A stretch of DNA of 64,000 bases from NCBI RefSeq assembly GCF_008035925.1, contig NZ_CP036264.1, positions 6,853,641 through 6,917,640 on the forward strand, in the 5' to 3' direction. The notes under the pieces were generated by a model. It did not search any database, had not been told where the DNA came from, and saw only the letters and a list, made by a program, of their open reading frames with translations. This stretch comes from Stieleria maiorica (GTDB taxonomy: Bacteria > Planctomycetota > Planctomycetia > Pirellulales > Pirellulaceae). A program made the position numbers and the translations under genes. Of this stretch, positions 23,199 through 31,388 are shown one piece after another. How positions within the stretch are numbered: the first letter of the stretch is position 1; each line of letters begins with the position of its first letter.

Positions 23199-24368
23199 TC
23201 AGAACGAACGTTGGATCGAGAATTCCGCGATTTCGGCCAGGCAATGCTTGGCCGCGCCGGAGGGCAATTCGGTGATCGCGTCCAGGGCGCGCTGTTTGAA
23301 GTCCGCTGCCGTTTGAGCCGTGAATTCTCTGGCGTCGGACTGATCCAGCCAGCCACGGATCTGGGCGTGGCGGTCGGCGGCCGGACCGCGGAGCACTTCT
23401 AAAATCGCGGTGCGTTTGGTCGGCGTGGCGGTTTCCAACAGCCGGATCACCGGCAGCGTGATCTTGCCCTGGTCCAGGTCCGTTCCCAGCGTCTTGCCGA
23501 CGGTGTGGTCGTCGCCCCACAGGTCCAGGAAATCGTCGGCGATCTGGAACGCGATCCCCAAGCTGTTGCCGTATTCGGCCAGTCGCGCGATCGTGTCGGC
23601 GTCGCAACCCGCCTCCGCGGCGGCCAGGGAGCAGGCCACCCGACACAGTTCGGCGGTTTTTCCCTGGATGATTTCGAAATAGGTGTCGCGATCGATTTCG
23701 ACATCGTCGCGGCCGAGCACCTGTCGCAATTCCCCTTCGCAAACCAACCGCGCGGCTTGGCCGACCCACTGGCAGGTGCGGGTGCTTTCAAGCGTTGCGG
23801 CCAATTGAAAACTTTGGGCGAACAGGTAATCACCCAGCAGGATACTGGTGTGATTGTTCCACTGGGCGTTGATCGTCGGGACGTGACGGCGGGTCGCGGC
23901 GTCGTCCAACACGTCGTCGTGCACCAAGGTCGCCGTGTGCACCATTTCCAGGACCGCTCCGATCACAACATTGCTGGGCCGGACTCCGCCCAGGGCGTCG
24001 GCCATCAGCAGATGAATCGCCGGCCGGAGTCGTTTGCCGCCCAAAGCGACTCCGTGACGCAGCAGCGCCGAGACCCCTTCGAGTGGGCTCTGCAATTCCG
24101 ACCGCAAGCGAGCTTCGACCTCCGCCAACGGGTTGAGGATGGGGGCGTAGAGTCGTTGCAGCAAAGCGGCGGCCGGCGGGGCCGTGGCTTGACCGCCCTG
24201 TTCACGCCCACCGGGATCGGTCGGGGGGGCCGGGTGGGAATCGCCTCGCGAGCCGCCCGAACCCGAGAAGCCTGAACGCGAGCCGCCGGAACGGGTGTCG
24301 CCGGCCCGGTAGTGGGCGTCGACTTGAACCGTGTCGGATCGGTCTCGAAATGTCTCGGAAGCGTCCAT
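23199..24368 (-). CDS. Polyprenyl diphosphate synthase (trans-isoprenyl)
   Basis: 389 aa. First aspartate-rich motif HDDVLDDAATRRH and second DDFLDLWGDD bind the Mg-diphosphates; GKRLRP and the QGKTAELC motif are also present. This pattern is typical of long-chain (octaprenyl/nonaprenyl-like) or geranylgeranyl synthases; chain length cannot be set from sequence alone. The first 65 residues are a low-complexity Gly/Ser/Pro extension (GGSRSGFSGSGGSRGD) not found in usual members; an internal start is possible. It supplies the isoprenoid chain for quinones or carriers. No quinone genes are adjacent. Confidence 0.92.
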   Translation of the reverse strand: MDASETFRDRSDTVQVDAHYRAGDTRSGGSRSGFSGSGGSRGDSHPAPPTDPGGREQGGQATAPPAAALLQRLYAPILNPLAEVEARLRSELQSPLEGVSALLRHGVALGGKRLRPAIHLLMADALGGVRPSNVVIGAVLEMVHTATLVHDDVLDDAATRRHVPTINAQWNNHTSILLGDYLFAQSFQLAATLESTRTCQWVGQAARLVCEGELRQVLGRDDVEIDRDTYFEIIQGKTAELCRVACSLAAAEAGCDADTIARLAEYGNSLGIAFQIADDFLDLWGDDHTVGKTLGTDLDQGKITLPVIRLLETATPTKRTAILEVLRGPAADRHAQIRGWLDQSDAREFTAQTAADFKQRALDAITELPSGAAKHCLAEIAEFSIQRSF

Positions 24369-24493
24369 TTTCTTGCGCGTCGTTGCGGGGATTGGGGCTG
24401 GCCGTCAAGTCATACCCTGAAAAACCGCAATTAGAAACCAGAGACAACCAAAACAAAGGGGGCCGAGGTGCCGGGGGGCGACGATCGGTCGCA

Positions 24494-25021
24494 TCAGCCC
24501 TGGGTTGGGGGCTGGCGCACGAAGGTCCCCGACTGGCCGCCGGCTTTGCCTTCCAACTGTGTGGGGCCGATCTGCATGGCCCGATCAACGGATTTCAGCA
24601 TGTCGTACACGGTCAGGGAAGCGACACTCGCGGCGGTCAGGGCTTCCATTTCGATTCCGGTTTTGCCCGAGGTAACGCAGGTGACCCGGCAGATCAGTTG
24701 GTCGGTCGATTGGGGTCGGGATGCGTCGGCCGGTGACGGTTGCGGATGATCGGCCCAGTCAAACTGCACTTCGACCGATTCGATCGGGATCGCATGACAG
24801 AGGGGGATCAGGTGGGGCGTCCACTTGGTTGCCGCGATGGCGGCCAGTCGAGCAACGGCCAGCACATCGCCCTTGCGACTGGTTCCCTGCCGCACCAGTT
24901 CGGCTGCCTGGGCATTCATCATGATCCGCGACGATGCCGTCGCCGTGCGTTCGGTGACGCGTTTGCCGGAAACATCGACCATGTGGACGTTGCCATCGGC
25001 GTCGAAGTGGTTGGAAGGCAC
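24494..25021 (-). CDS. moaC: Cyclic pyranopterin monophosphate synthase MoaC
   Basis: 175 aa with a GTG start at 25021. A longer open frame starts inside the terminator at 25096-25138 and can be rejected. Key motifs: MVDVSGKRVTERTATA, TPHLIPLCHAIPIE (active-site His), and GKTGIEMEALTAASVASLTVYDMLKSVDRAM shown here as GIEMEALTAASVA then TVYDMLKSVD, including the conserved Lys and Asp. It converts the MoaA product to cyclic pyranopterin phosphate in molybdenum cofactor synthesis. A short Pro/Ser insert (HPQPSPADASRPQ) lies in the middle. No moaA or moeA is nearby. Confidence 0.94.
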   Translation of the reverse strand: MPSNHFDADGNVHMVDVSGKRVTERTATASSRIMMNAQAAELVRQGTSRKGDVLAVARLAAIAATKWTPHLIPLCHAIPIESVEVQFDWADHPQPSPADASRPQSTDQLICRVTCVTSGKTGIEMEALTAASVASLTVYDMLKSVDRAMQIGPTQLEGKAGGQSGTFVRQPPTQG

Positions 25022-25095
25022 GATGGAAGTGTGAAGTAGAAAGTGTGAAGTGTGAAAGGTAGGAGGCTGGGCCAGCTTATCCACAATCAGCCAAC

Positions 25096-25138
25096 AAAAA
25101 AACGCCACACATTCGCGGGAAATGTGTGGCGTTTTTTG
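25096..25138 (-). terminator. Strong bidirectional hairpin terminator
   Basis: Stem AACGCCACACATT/AATGTGTGGCGTT with a loop TCGCGGGA-like, flanked by an A run and a T run. It ends transcription of the HTH/receiver gene at 25196-25768 and isolates moaC. Confidence 0.93.
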
Positions 25139-25195
25139 AATGGTCGGTGGTGAAACGAGGCGTTTGCGTCGGCCGAATGCCTTCGCAGGCCGCGT

Positions 25196-25768
25196 TCACA
25201 CCAGTTCTTTCTTTGCTCCGACGAGCGTTCGCAGTCGTTCAGCCAACAGGTGGGCGTCGAACGGTTTTTTGAACGTCTCGTTGATGCTACTTCGATCGAA
25301 ACTCATCGGCTGGCCGTCATCGGGCAGCAGCGCGATCAGAATGACATCGGTGAAGTCGGCATTTTTGCGCAGGTTCTGGCAAATTTGCACGGCTTCGATT
25401 TTGCCGATCGAAAAGTCGACGATGATGCAGTCTGGCGTGAAGCTTTCGGCTTGAATTCCGGCTTCGAAACCGCTCGCGGCCACGGCGACCTTGAACGATT
25501 TTTCCGGCGGCAATTCACGCTTGAGGTTCTCGATCAAAACTTGATCTTGGGCGACGATCAGGCACTTGGCCATCGCTTCGTCTTCCAAGTCACCCAACGG
25601 CATGCCGTGTTCCTTCAGGAACTTGATCAGGTATTCACGTGGAATACGACGATCTTGTGATCCTGGGATTCGGTAGCCTTTCAAACGCCCCGAATCGAAC
25701 CATTTCGAAACAGTTCGGGGTGCGACTTTGCAAATCTTGGCGACCTGTCCAGTCGTAAAGACCTTCAT
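25196..25768 (-). CDS. HTH (excisionase/MerR-like) plus degenerate receiver-domain regulator
   Basis: 190 aa, with GGAGAG before the ATG. Residues 1-52 form an excisionase-type winged HTH (TTGQVAKICKVAPRTVSKWFDSGRLKG in two parts: TTGQVAKICKVAPRTVSK and WFDSGRLKGYRIPGSQDRR). Residues 66-188 resemble a CheY-like receiver: Asp118 in CIIVDFSIG is at the phosphoacceptor place and Lys168 (TFKKPFD) matches the conserved Lys. The acidic pair that binds Mg is lost (IVAQDQ instead of VVDDD), so phosphorylation is doubtful. HTH at the N-terminus is the reverse of most response regulators. No kinase is adjacent. Probably a transcription factor. Confidence 0.85.
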   Translation of the reverse strand: MKVFTTGQVAKICKVAPRTVSKWFDSGRLKGYRIPGSQDRRIPREYLIKFLKEHGMPLGDLEDEAMAKCLIVAQDQVLIENLKRELPPEKSFKVAVAASGFEAGIQAESFTPDCIIVDFSIGKIEAVQICQNLRKNADFTDVILIALLPDDGQPMSFDRSSINETFKKPFDAHLLAERLRTLVGAKKELV

Positions 25769-26671
25769 ATCAGGCTCTCCATAACGCCTCGTTGATTATT
25801 CCCTCGAACAATGGTGCGTCGGTACCCAATGTTCTCATGGCCTTGGTCGATCGATCGTGCCGCACGCTTTCTCGTTCGCTTCATCTGTCTTACCGGTCCT
25901 GATCGGCGAGTCAAACTGTTTCGAACCTGAATGCTGTGTGTGCTGCAAACCGAACGCTGGGTCAGGCCACCCGGCTCACATCCTGTGACGCTTACCGAAC
26001 GGGATCACTTGCTAGGTTTCAAACGTTGTAAAACGGAACGCTCCGTTTTTCGGGGTAGATGCTGTGACATCCGGCGACCAACGCCCAACGTTCCCATGGA
26101 TGAAACACGGCGGACATGATGATGGGTGTAGTCATCAAGTCTGTGTTTGCAGGAACGTTCGGCTATAGTCGCCATCTGCCGTCGAGCAGGATGGATGTCG
26201 CGAACGCCACATGCACCGGCCCGAATGCTTTCCCAGAATCCCCCCTGGGCAGATCAACGATTCGGCTGCCACCAGCCCTCTCGCATCACGGCGGTCGAAA
26301 CCGCTGCGGTGCGAGAAAACTCAGTCGAAAACTGTCGATCCGAGACTTAGTGTCGAGCAAAACCGCCCCAATTCTTTAGGGCGTTTGGAAGGGAACAAGC
26401 GTCATCGTCCCTGTGACGGGCCTTGACCGGATCAATCGGGACGGGCCCTTCGATGCGAATGATGCAAAACACCCGTGTTTCCGGGGCTTTAGACGCTACC
26501 GACGCCGTTTTAGTCGCACCGGAAACGACGATTTGTGGAGAAAAAAAACTTTTCGGAAAGTTCACTTTTGTGCCCGATCGGTCTAGACAGCGTGTCATTC
26601 GAGCGGTCATCTGCCCACCTTCGGCGAACCCGTTTCACCTTCATCGCGTCTCCCATCGAAATCGCAATTCC
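25769..26671. other. 900-bp region with no supported gene
   Basis: Divergent region between the HTH/receiver gene and the M42 peptidase. Several short open frames on both strands overlap each other and lack ribosome binding sites or recognisable motifs. It should hold both promoters. A long leader or a small RNA is possible, but nothing specific is visible. Confidence 0.45.
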
Positions 26672-27748
26672 ATGCAAGACAAAGCACGTGCCTTCTTTGA
26701 TCAAGCCATCGCAACACCCAGTCCGTCGGGATACGAAGAGCGGATTCAACAACTCAATCGTGACTACATCACCCCCCATGCCGATCGCGTTCGCATCGAT
26801 GTGCACGGCAACCTGATCGCCGAGTCGGGGGACGTCGACGGTCCGCGATTGATGTTGGCCGGACACTGCGACCAAATCGGAATGCTGGTTTCCTACATCG
26901 ATGAAAACGGTTTCGTTTACGCTCAGACGATCGGCGGCTGGGACCCTCAGCAATTGATCGGCCAAGCGATGTCGATCTGGACCCAGGCCGGTGAAGTTCC
27001 CGCGGTCATCAGCCGCAAACCGATTCACTTGCTCAACGATCAGGAACGCAAAAAAGTCGTCTCGCTGGACGAGATGTGGTTGGACGTCGGTGCCACCAAC
27101 GACCAGCAAGCGGCCGAGAAGATTCGCATCGGTGACCCGGTCACCTTGGACCTGCGGATGCGTCCGCTGATGAACTCACTGGTCAGCGGCCCCGGGATGG
27201 ACAACAAAACCGGGATGTGGACGGTGATCGAAGCCCTTCGCCGCGCCAAGGAACTGGCCGGCACCGATGGCCTGGCCTGCCACCTGCACAGTGTCTCCAC
27301 GGTCCAAGAAGAAATCGGCCTGCGGGGCGCCAAGACGGCCGCCGGGGGCATCGACCCGTCGGTCGCCATCGCCGTCGACGTCACCCATGCCTCGGACTGT
27401 CCGACCATCGACAAAAACAAGCAAGGCGACATCCGCCTGGGCGGCGGTCCGGTGATCTTCCGCGGCCCCAACATCAACCCCAAAGTCGCCGCGCGGTTGA
27501 TGGAACTGGCCGACGCGAATGAAATCCCCTACCAACGTGCGGCCATCGGGCGAGCCACCCCCAACGACGCCAACGTCTTGCAGCTTCACGGCGCCGGCGT
27601 CGCGACCGGATTGGTCGCCATCCCCAACCGCTACATGCACTCGGCCGTCGAAGCCATCTCGATCGACGACATTGATCACGTCGCACAACTGTTGGCCCGT
27701 TTCGCGGCCGCTCTGAAGTCAGAGGATGACTTCACGCCGGGGGGGTGA
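26672..27748 (+). CDS. M42-family metallo-aminopeptidase (endo-glucanase M-like)
   Basis: 358 aa from ATG at 26672. An open frame extends 249 bp upstream from a TTG, but it is not similar to the family. Metal ligands by family pattern: His in LAGHCDQIG, bridging Asp in GMDNKTGMW, Glu pair in VQEEIGLRGA, Asp in AVDVTHASD, and a C-terminal His in NRYMHSAVE. These coordinate two metal ions for removal of N-terminal amino acids from peptides. Length is typical (340-370). No signal peptide, so cytoplasmic. The gene ends in the fold-back repeat at 27749. Confidence 0.93.
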   Translation: MQDKARAFFDQAIATPSPSGYEERIQQLNRDYITPHADRVRIDVHGNLIAESGDVDGPRLMLAGHCDQIGMLVSYIDENGFVYAQTIGGWDPQQLIGQAMSIWTQAGEVPAVISRKPIHLLNDQERKKVVSLDEMWLDVGATNDQQAAEKIRIGDPVTLDLRMRPLMNSLVSGPGMDNKTGMWTVIEALRRAKELAGTDGLACHLHSVSTVQEEIGLRGAKTAAGGIDPSVAIAVDVTHASDCPTIDKNKQGDIRLGGGPVIFRGPNINPKVAARLMELADANEIPYQRAAIGRATPNDANVLQLHGAGVATGLVAIPNRYMHSAVEAISIDDIDHVAQLLARFAAALKSEDDFTPGG

Positions 27749-27911
27749 GGAGTTGGGAGTGAAGGAGTTGGGAGTGAAGGAGTTGGGAGTGAAGGAGTTG
27801 GGAGTGAAGGAGTTGGGATGTTGAGAGTGAAGGTGCTAATAAACCATCTCCCTTCTCCCTTCTCCCAACTCCCTTCTCCTTCACTCCCAACTCCCATCTC
27901 CCTTCTCCCAA
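27749..27911. repeat. Fold-back array, 15-bp unit
   Basis: GGAGTTGGGAGTGAA starts immediately after the M42 stop and repeats at 27749, 27764, 27779 and 27794, with a partial fifth. After a short AT-rich loop (CTAATAAACC) the opposite strand motif CTCCCTTCTCCC and TTCACTCCCAACTCCC follows up to the next gene's stop. The arms can pair to a long hairpin between two convergent genes. Confidence 0.88.
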
Positions 27912-27912
27912 C

Positions 27913-28797
27913 TCATCTCTTCTGCAGCCGCTCCAGCGGGACGTAGTAGCGTGAGTAGCGTTTTCCGTCGCTGAATTTTTGCCCGGCGGGGTTGGGGACC
28001 AGCACCGTCGCGCGGCGGGTGATGCGGTTGACCCGCCCTTGCATGCGGTGCCCGTCGTGGAAAAAGACGACGTCGTCACCGACGCGGATGTTGAAACGGA
28101 CCGCGGCCCGCTCGCGTTGGGTGATCAGGTTGTGTTGGTAATCGGTGTGGCCGAAGTATCGGTTGGCGATCGACTGGTAACGGGCTTCGCTGCAATTGCC
28201 GTCATTCCAAATCAACATTTCGATCAAGTGCACGAACTCGTGCTCGGCGATCCGCTGCATCGCCTCCAAGCGGTCGTGACACAAGCACCCGGCCACCTCG
28301 ATCGGACGGGAGACGTCTTCGAAGGTTTGGAACAGCAGGGTGCTGGAGAGGACGAGTTCGAATTGGCGTCGCCCGTCGTAGCTGCCTTCGGGGTATTGAG
28401 TGACCAATTTGCCGCCGACGCTGGTCATCCGTGAGGACAGATGGAACGAGATGCCTTCGGCCGACGCGGCGCTTAAAATCCGTCCTTCGAAAAAACGGTC
28501 ATCGTACATGCGGATCATTCGAGCGACGTCGTCCGCGGCGACCTTCTGGAAATTCGGACCGTTGATGCAGCGACTGGTCACCAGCATTTGTTCATAGATC
28601 TGTCGCCGCCATTGATCGCGTTGCCGCGCGGGAAAGGTCCGAATCGCGACTTCTCCGGCCAGCCGACTCAAAACGGCGGGATCGCGTGGCGACGGTCGGC
28701 CCGGCAGCACCCCCGCCGATGCGGCGCGGGGCTGGCCTGTGGAAGGGCGGGGTCGATTCCTGGTGCGGGTCTGCCGATGCGTCATCCTGAAGCTCAT
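27913..28797 (-). CDS. Putative zinc metalloprotein with HEFVH motif (SprT-like)
   Basis: About 294 aa if started at ATG 28797 (28785 is the next choice; the longer frame is unlikely). A HExxH zinc-protease motif is at about residues 186-190 (AEHEFVHLIEML). Upstream is a compact domain (MYDDRFFEGRIL, ISFHLSSRMTSVGGKL) that recalls SprT-like proteins, in which the fold starts with Y-x-x-x-F and a metal centre acts on DNA-bound proteins. The C-terminal part (IRVGDDVVFFHDGHRMQGRVNRIT) resembles a KOW/Tudor-like beta segment. Function is inferred only. Confidence 0.72.
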   Translation of the reverse strand: MSFRMTHRQTRTRNRPRPSTGQPRAASAGVLPGRPSPRDPAVLSRLAGEVAIRTFPARQRDQWRRQIYEQMLVTSRCINGPNFQKVAADDVARMIRMYDDRFFEGRILSAASAEGISFHLSSRMTSVGGKLVTQYPEGSYDGRRQFELVLSSTLLFQTFEDVSRPIEVAGCLCHDRLEAMQRIAEHEFVHLIEMLIWNDGNCSEARYQSIANRYFGHTDYQHNLITQRERAAVRFNIRVGDDVVFFHDGHRMQGRVNRITRRATVLVPNPAGQKFSDGKRYSRYYVPLERLQKR

Positions 28798-28959
28798 GGA
28801 GGGGAGATGCTCGCATTCTAGACGATCACGGCCGATCAGGAGTAGCTCAATCGGCACGCTCAGATGCCGCCGAGAGACGCGGGAGGACACGCCGTCGGTG
28901 CGGAGAGGCACACTGGCGTGCGTTCGGGATAAAGTTCTGGGGAGGGACCTCCCTGTGGT

Positions 28960-28990
28960 TCAGCGACGGCCCGGAAGGAGCATCGTGCTT
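28960..28990. repeat. Degenerate single REP-like palindrome
   Basis: GCGACGGCCCGGAAGGAGCA resembles the GACGGCCCGGAAGGGCCGTC core but its right half is eroded. It lies just beyond the subtilase stop. Confidence 0.5.
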
Positions 28991-29000
28991 GGAGCGACGG

Positions 29001-30899
29001 CTATGCGTGGGATACCGATGGTCCCAAATCGGCGCGTCCCTCAAGGCTGGACAATGCGTTTGCCATCGGCTCGGTTTCGTCGCGTCCCAACACATCGTCC
29101 GTCCAATCAAGTTCGGTGTTTCCAAGCAGATCGTCAACGACGTGCGAAGGGAGCGGATCGGTGGAGACCAATTTTTTCATTGTCGCCACGTCAATCGATG
29201 GGGCGTCGACGACATCATTCGATGGCTGATCGAACGTTGCCGACTGGTTGCCCAGCAAATCCGACACCGCTGTTGCGAGATTGCCCGTCGTTGCTCGAAC
29301 TCGCGTCGATGACGTTGTCGAACTTGCGATTCCCCCCCCTGCCCGTCCACCAGCCGATGTCCACCCCGCGGCGGCATAGGCGACGGAGTTTAAGGTGCTG
29401 GCCTTGCCGATCGAATCACTTGCTGTCGCTTGCCCGACGGTTCCGCCGGCGAGCAATGCTCGCAGTTGAGACGAGGTGAGTTGTGGGTTGGCCGACAGCG
29501 TCAACGCGGCCACGCCTGCCACATGTGGGCTGGCCATGCTGGTACCGCTCAGCGAACGGTAGCCGCCGCCGACATAGGCGCTGTAAACACGAACGCCCGG
29601 CGCGTCGATTTGAACGGCGCCACTGTTGCCCACATCGTTGCTGAAACCCGCGATGCGGCCGTCAACGTCATAGGCACCGACCGACAGCACGCCGGTCGAC
29701 GCGGCGCTGTGTCGCGCCGGGTAACTGGGGCTGGTCGCTGATTCGTTCCCCGCCGCGGCGATCACCAGTGACCCCAAGGAGATCGCGTAGTTGATCGCTG
29801 CGGCGATCCGCGAACTGGCGTCGCCGCCGAGGCTGAGGTTGATGATTTGCGCGCCCGAGTCGGCCGCGTAGCGAATCCCGGCGGCAACGCCGGCATCCGA
29901 TCCGCTGCCGGAATCATCCAACACGCGGACGGGCAGGATCTTGGCATCCGGCGCCACGCCGGTCACCCCAAACCCGTTGTCGCCCGCTGCGATCGTGCCG
30001 GCGACGTGCGTGCCATGACCGTTGCCGTCATCCGCCCAGGCGTCGCCGCCGACAAAGTCATAGCCCGAGACGTCGTCGATGAAACCGTTGCCGTCATCGT
30101 CGATCCCATTGCCAGCAATCTCGCCCCGGTTGATGTACAAGCTGTCGACCAAGTCCGGATGGTCGAGGTCCACGCCGGTATCGATCACGGCCACCGTGAC
30201 CCCTTGTCCACGGTATCCGGCCGCCCACGATTCCGGCGCCCCGACGGCATTGAGATTCCAGTCCTGGCTGCCACCAAAGTAGGGCACGTCCGCAAGTGGC
30301 GTCACCGTGGTCGGCTGCGCGGGTGAGTCTCTTTGCTGCGCGGGTGAGTCTCTCTGCCGCGCGGGTGGGGCCGCTACTGCCGGTTGCTGGCTTTGGGCAT
30401 CCACGGTCAATCGATAGAAAATGTTGCGATAATCGACCGCGGAGATCGCGATGTAGTATTCGCCCGCCGGCAGTGATCCCGACAGCGATTCGCTGCGATC
30501 GAGCGAACGCGTTGATGATCCGATCACGTGACCGCGGCGATCAACCACGTACAGATCGGCATCGTGATTGAGTTGGTCCAGCGTGATGCGGACGGTGGCT
30601 TCCGAAACGACTTCGAATCGAACCACATCGATACGGTCAAACCAATCCAGACTTCCCGCCCGCCGGATCGGGCCGTCGACAACGCCTAGGTCTGCCGCCG
30701 TTCGCATCGTTTCGCCGGCCGCATCGGAGGCGTTGTCGTTGACAGCAACGCTTTCAATCGATGGGGAGCTGTCGATTCGATCCTGCACCACCGGCACGAC
30801 ATCGCCCGCAAGCAGTCGACGCGTTTCGAGGGATTCAACCCCGAGCCGTCGGCGACTGGAAAAATGAACACCACCACGAAATCCTTTTCGTCGACGCAT
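29001..30899 (-). CDS. Exported subtilisin-like serine protease (S8) with PPC-like domain
   Basis: 632 aa from ATG at 30899 (a GTG 30 bp upstream is possible). The N-terminus RRRLGVESLETRRLLAGD is a planctomycete-type export tag seen at the start of many large secreted proteins. Residues about 60-165 form a pre-peptidase C-terminal-like beta domain (DVVRFEVVSEATVRIT, LPAGEYYIAISAVD). The catalytic domain has Asp240 (AVIDTGVDLDHPD), His295 (GNGHGTHVAG) and Ser454 (SGTSMASPHVAG), plus the oxyanion Asn in AAAGNES. An Asp-rich loop (GNGIDDDGNGFIDD) may bind calcium. A short linker and an acidic C-terminal tail follow. Probably degrades extracellular protein. Confidence 0.93.
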   Translation of the reverse strand: MRRRKGFRGGVHFSSRRRLGVESLETRRLLAGDVVPVVQDRIDSSPSIESVAVNDNASDAAGETMRTAADLGVVDGPIRRAGSLDWFDRIDVVRFEVVSEATVRITLDQLNHDADLYVVDRRGHVIGSSTRSLDRSESLSGSLPAGEYYIAISAVDYRNIFYRLTVDAQSQQPAVAAPPARQRDSPAQQRDSPAQPTTVTPLADVPYFGGSQDWNLNAVGAPESWAAGYRGQGVTVAVIDTGVDLDHPDLVDSLYINRGEIAGNGIDDDGNGFIDDVSGYDFVGGDAWADDGNGHGTHVAGTIAAGDNGFGVTGVAPDAKILPVRVLDDSGSGSDAGVAAGIRYAADSGAQIINLSLGGDASSRIAAAINYAISLGSLVIAAAGNESATSPSYPARHSAASTGVLSVGAYDVDGRIAGFSNDVGNSGAVQIDAPGVRVYSAYVGGGYRSLSGTSMASPHVAGVAALTLSANPQLTSSQLRALLAGGTVGQATASDSIGKASTLNSVAYAAAGWTSAGGRAGGGIASSTTSSTRVRATTGNLATAVSDLLGNQSATFDQPSNDVVDAPSIDVATMKKLVSTDPLPSHVVDDLLGNTELDWTDDVLGRDETEPMANALSSLEGRADLGPSVSHA

Positions 30900-31057
30900 C
30901 ACACATCCACCACGCACAGAGCGATTCACAAAACAGACGGACTCGGCGAGCCCGCGGCGACGGTATCAAAACCGTGGTGCCGGGTCAGCTTCAGTTTTCG
31001 TGGTGTTATCCCCCTGCTGATTCCCTTCGACATGGCAGGACGTCGTAGCAAGTGGAA

Positions 31058-31147
31058 AGGTAGGAAGATTTTGGAGGTAGGAAAATTGGCTAAATCGAAT
31101 GGATGGTGTCTTTCATCATTTTCTTACCTCCGAAATCTTCTTACCCC
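31058..31147. repeat. Fold-back array, about 17-bp unit, two forward and two reverse copies
   Basis: AGGTAGGAAGATTTTGG then AGGTAGGAAAATTGG on the left; on the right ATTTTCTTACCTCCG then AAATCTTCTTACCCC. The right arm is the reverse complement of the left with a few changes. Loop of about 30 bases. Confidence 0.82.
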
Positions 31148-31344
31148 ATTTCTGCATGTGGCTAAGAATTGGGACCACGTGGGCGAACCGGCTAATGTCA
31201 GTTGAGTTTTCCTGGCGAGCCGCCCCGTATTCGTCTTTCGTAAATCGAAGCATCAATTCGTTAGATATTTAGCGATGGCAGGCCCCGCGATTCTGCGCAG
31301 CCCGGGCGTAGTATGGGGGCGGGAAACGAGGAATCGGGTCGTTG

Positions 31345-31374
31345 CCATTTTTTGACCAACAAATTTTTTGACCA
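31345..31374. repeat. Two direct copies of a TTTTTTGACCA unit
   Basis: CCATTTTTTGACCA at 31345-31358 and AATTTTTTGACCA at 31362-31374. This is the reverse unit of the fold-back at 8321-8432, here without its forward partner. Confidence 0.7.
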
Positions 31375-31388
31375 AAAACTCCCCGACC

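Larger units (their letters stand above)
30900..31388. other. Intergenic region holding two repeat loci
   Basis: Lies between the start of the subtilase and the end of the next minus-strand gene. It should include the subtilase promoter. Recognisable contents are the fold-back at 31058-31147 and the short repeat at 31345-31374. Confidence 0.5.

Noticed and set aside
25022-25108. Longer MoaC start
   Set aside because: The ATG lies inside a strong terminator hairpin, so the coding sequence must begin downstream.
26347-26671. Small frames before the M42 peptidase
   Set aside because: No conserved motif, weak starts, and mutually overlapping on both strands.
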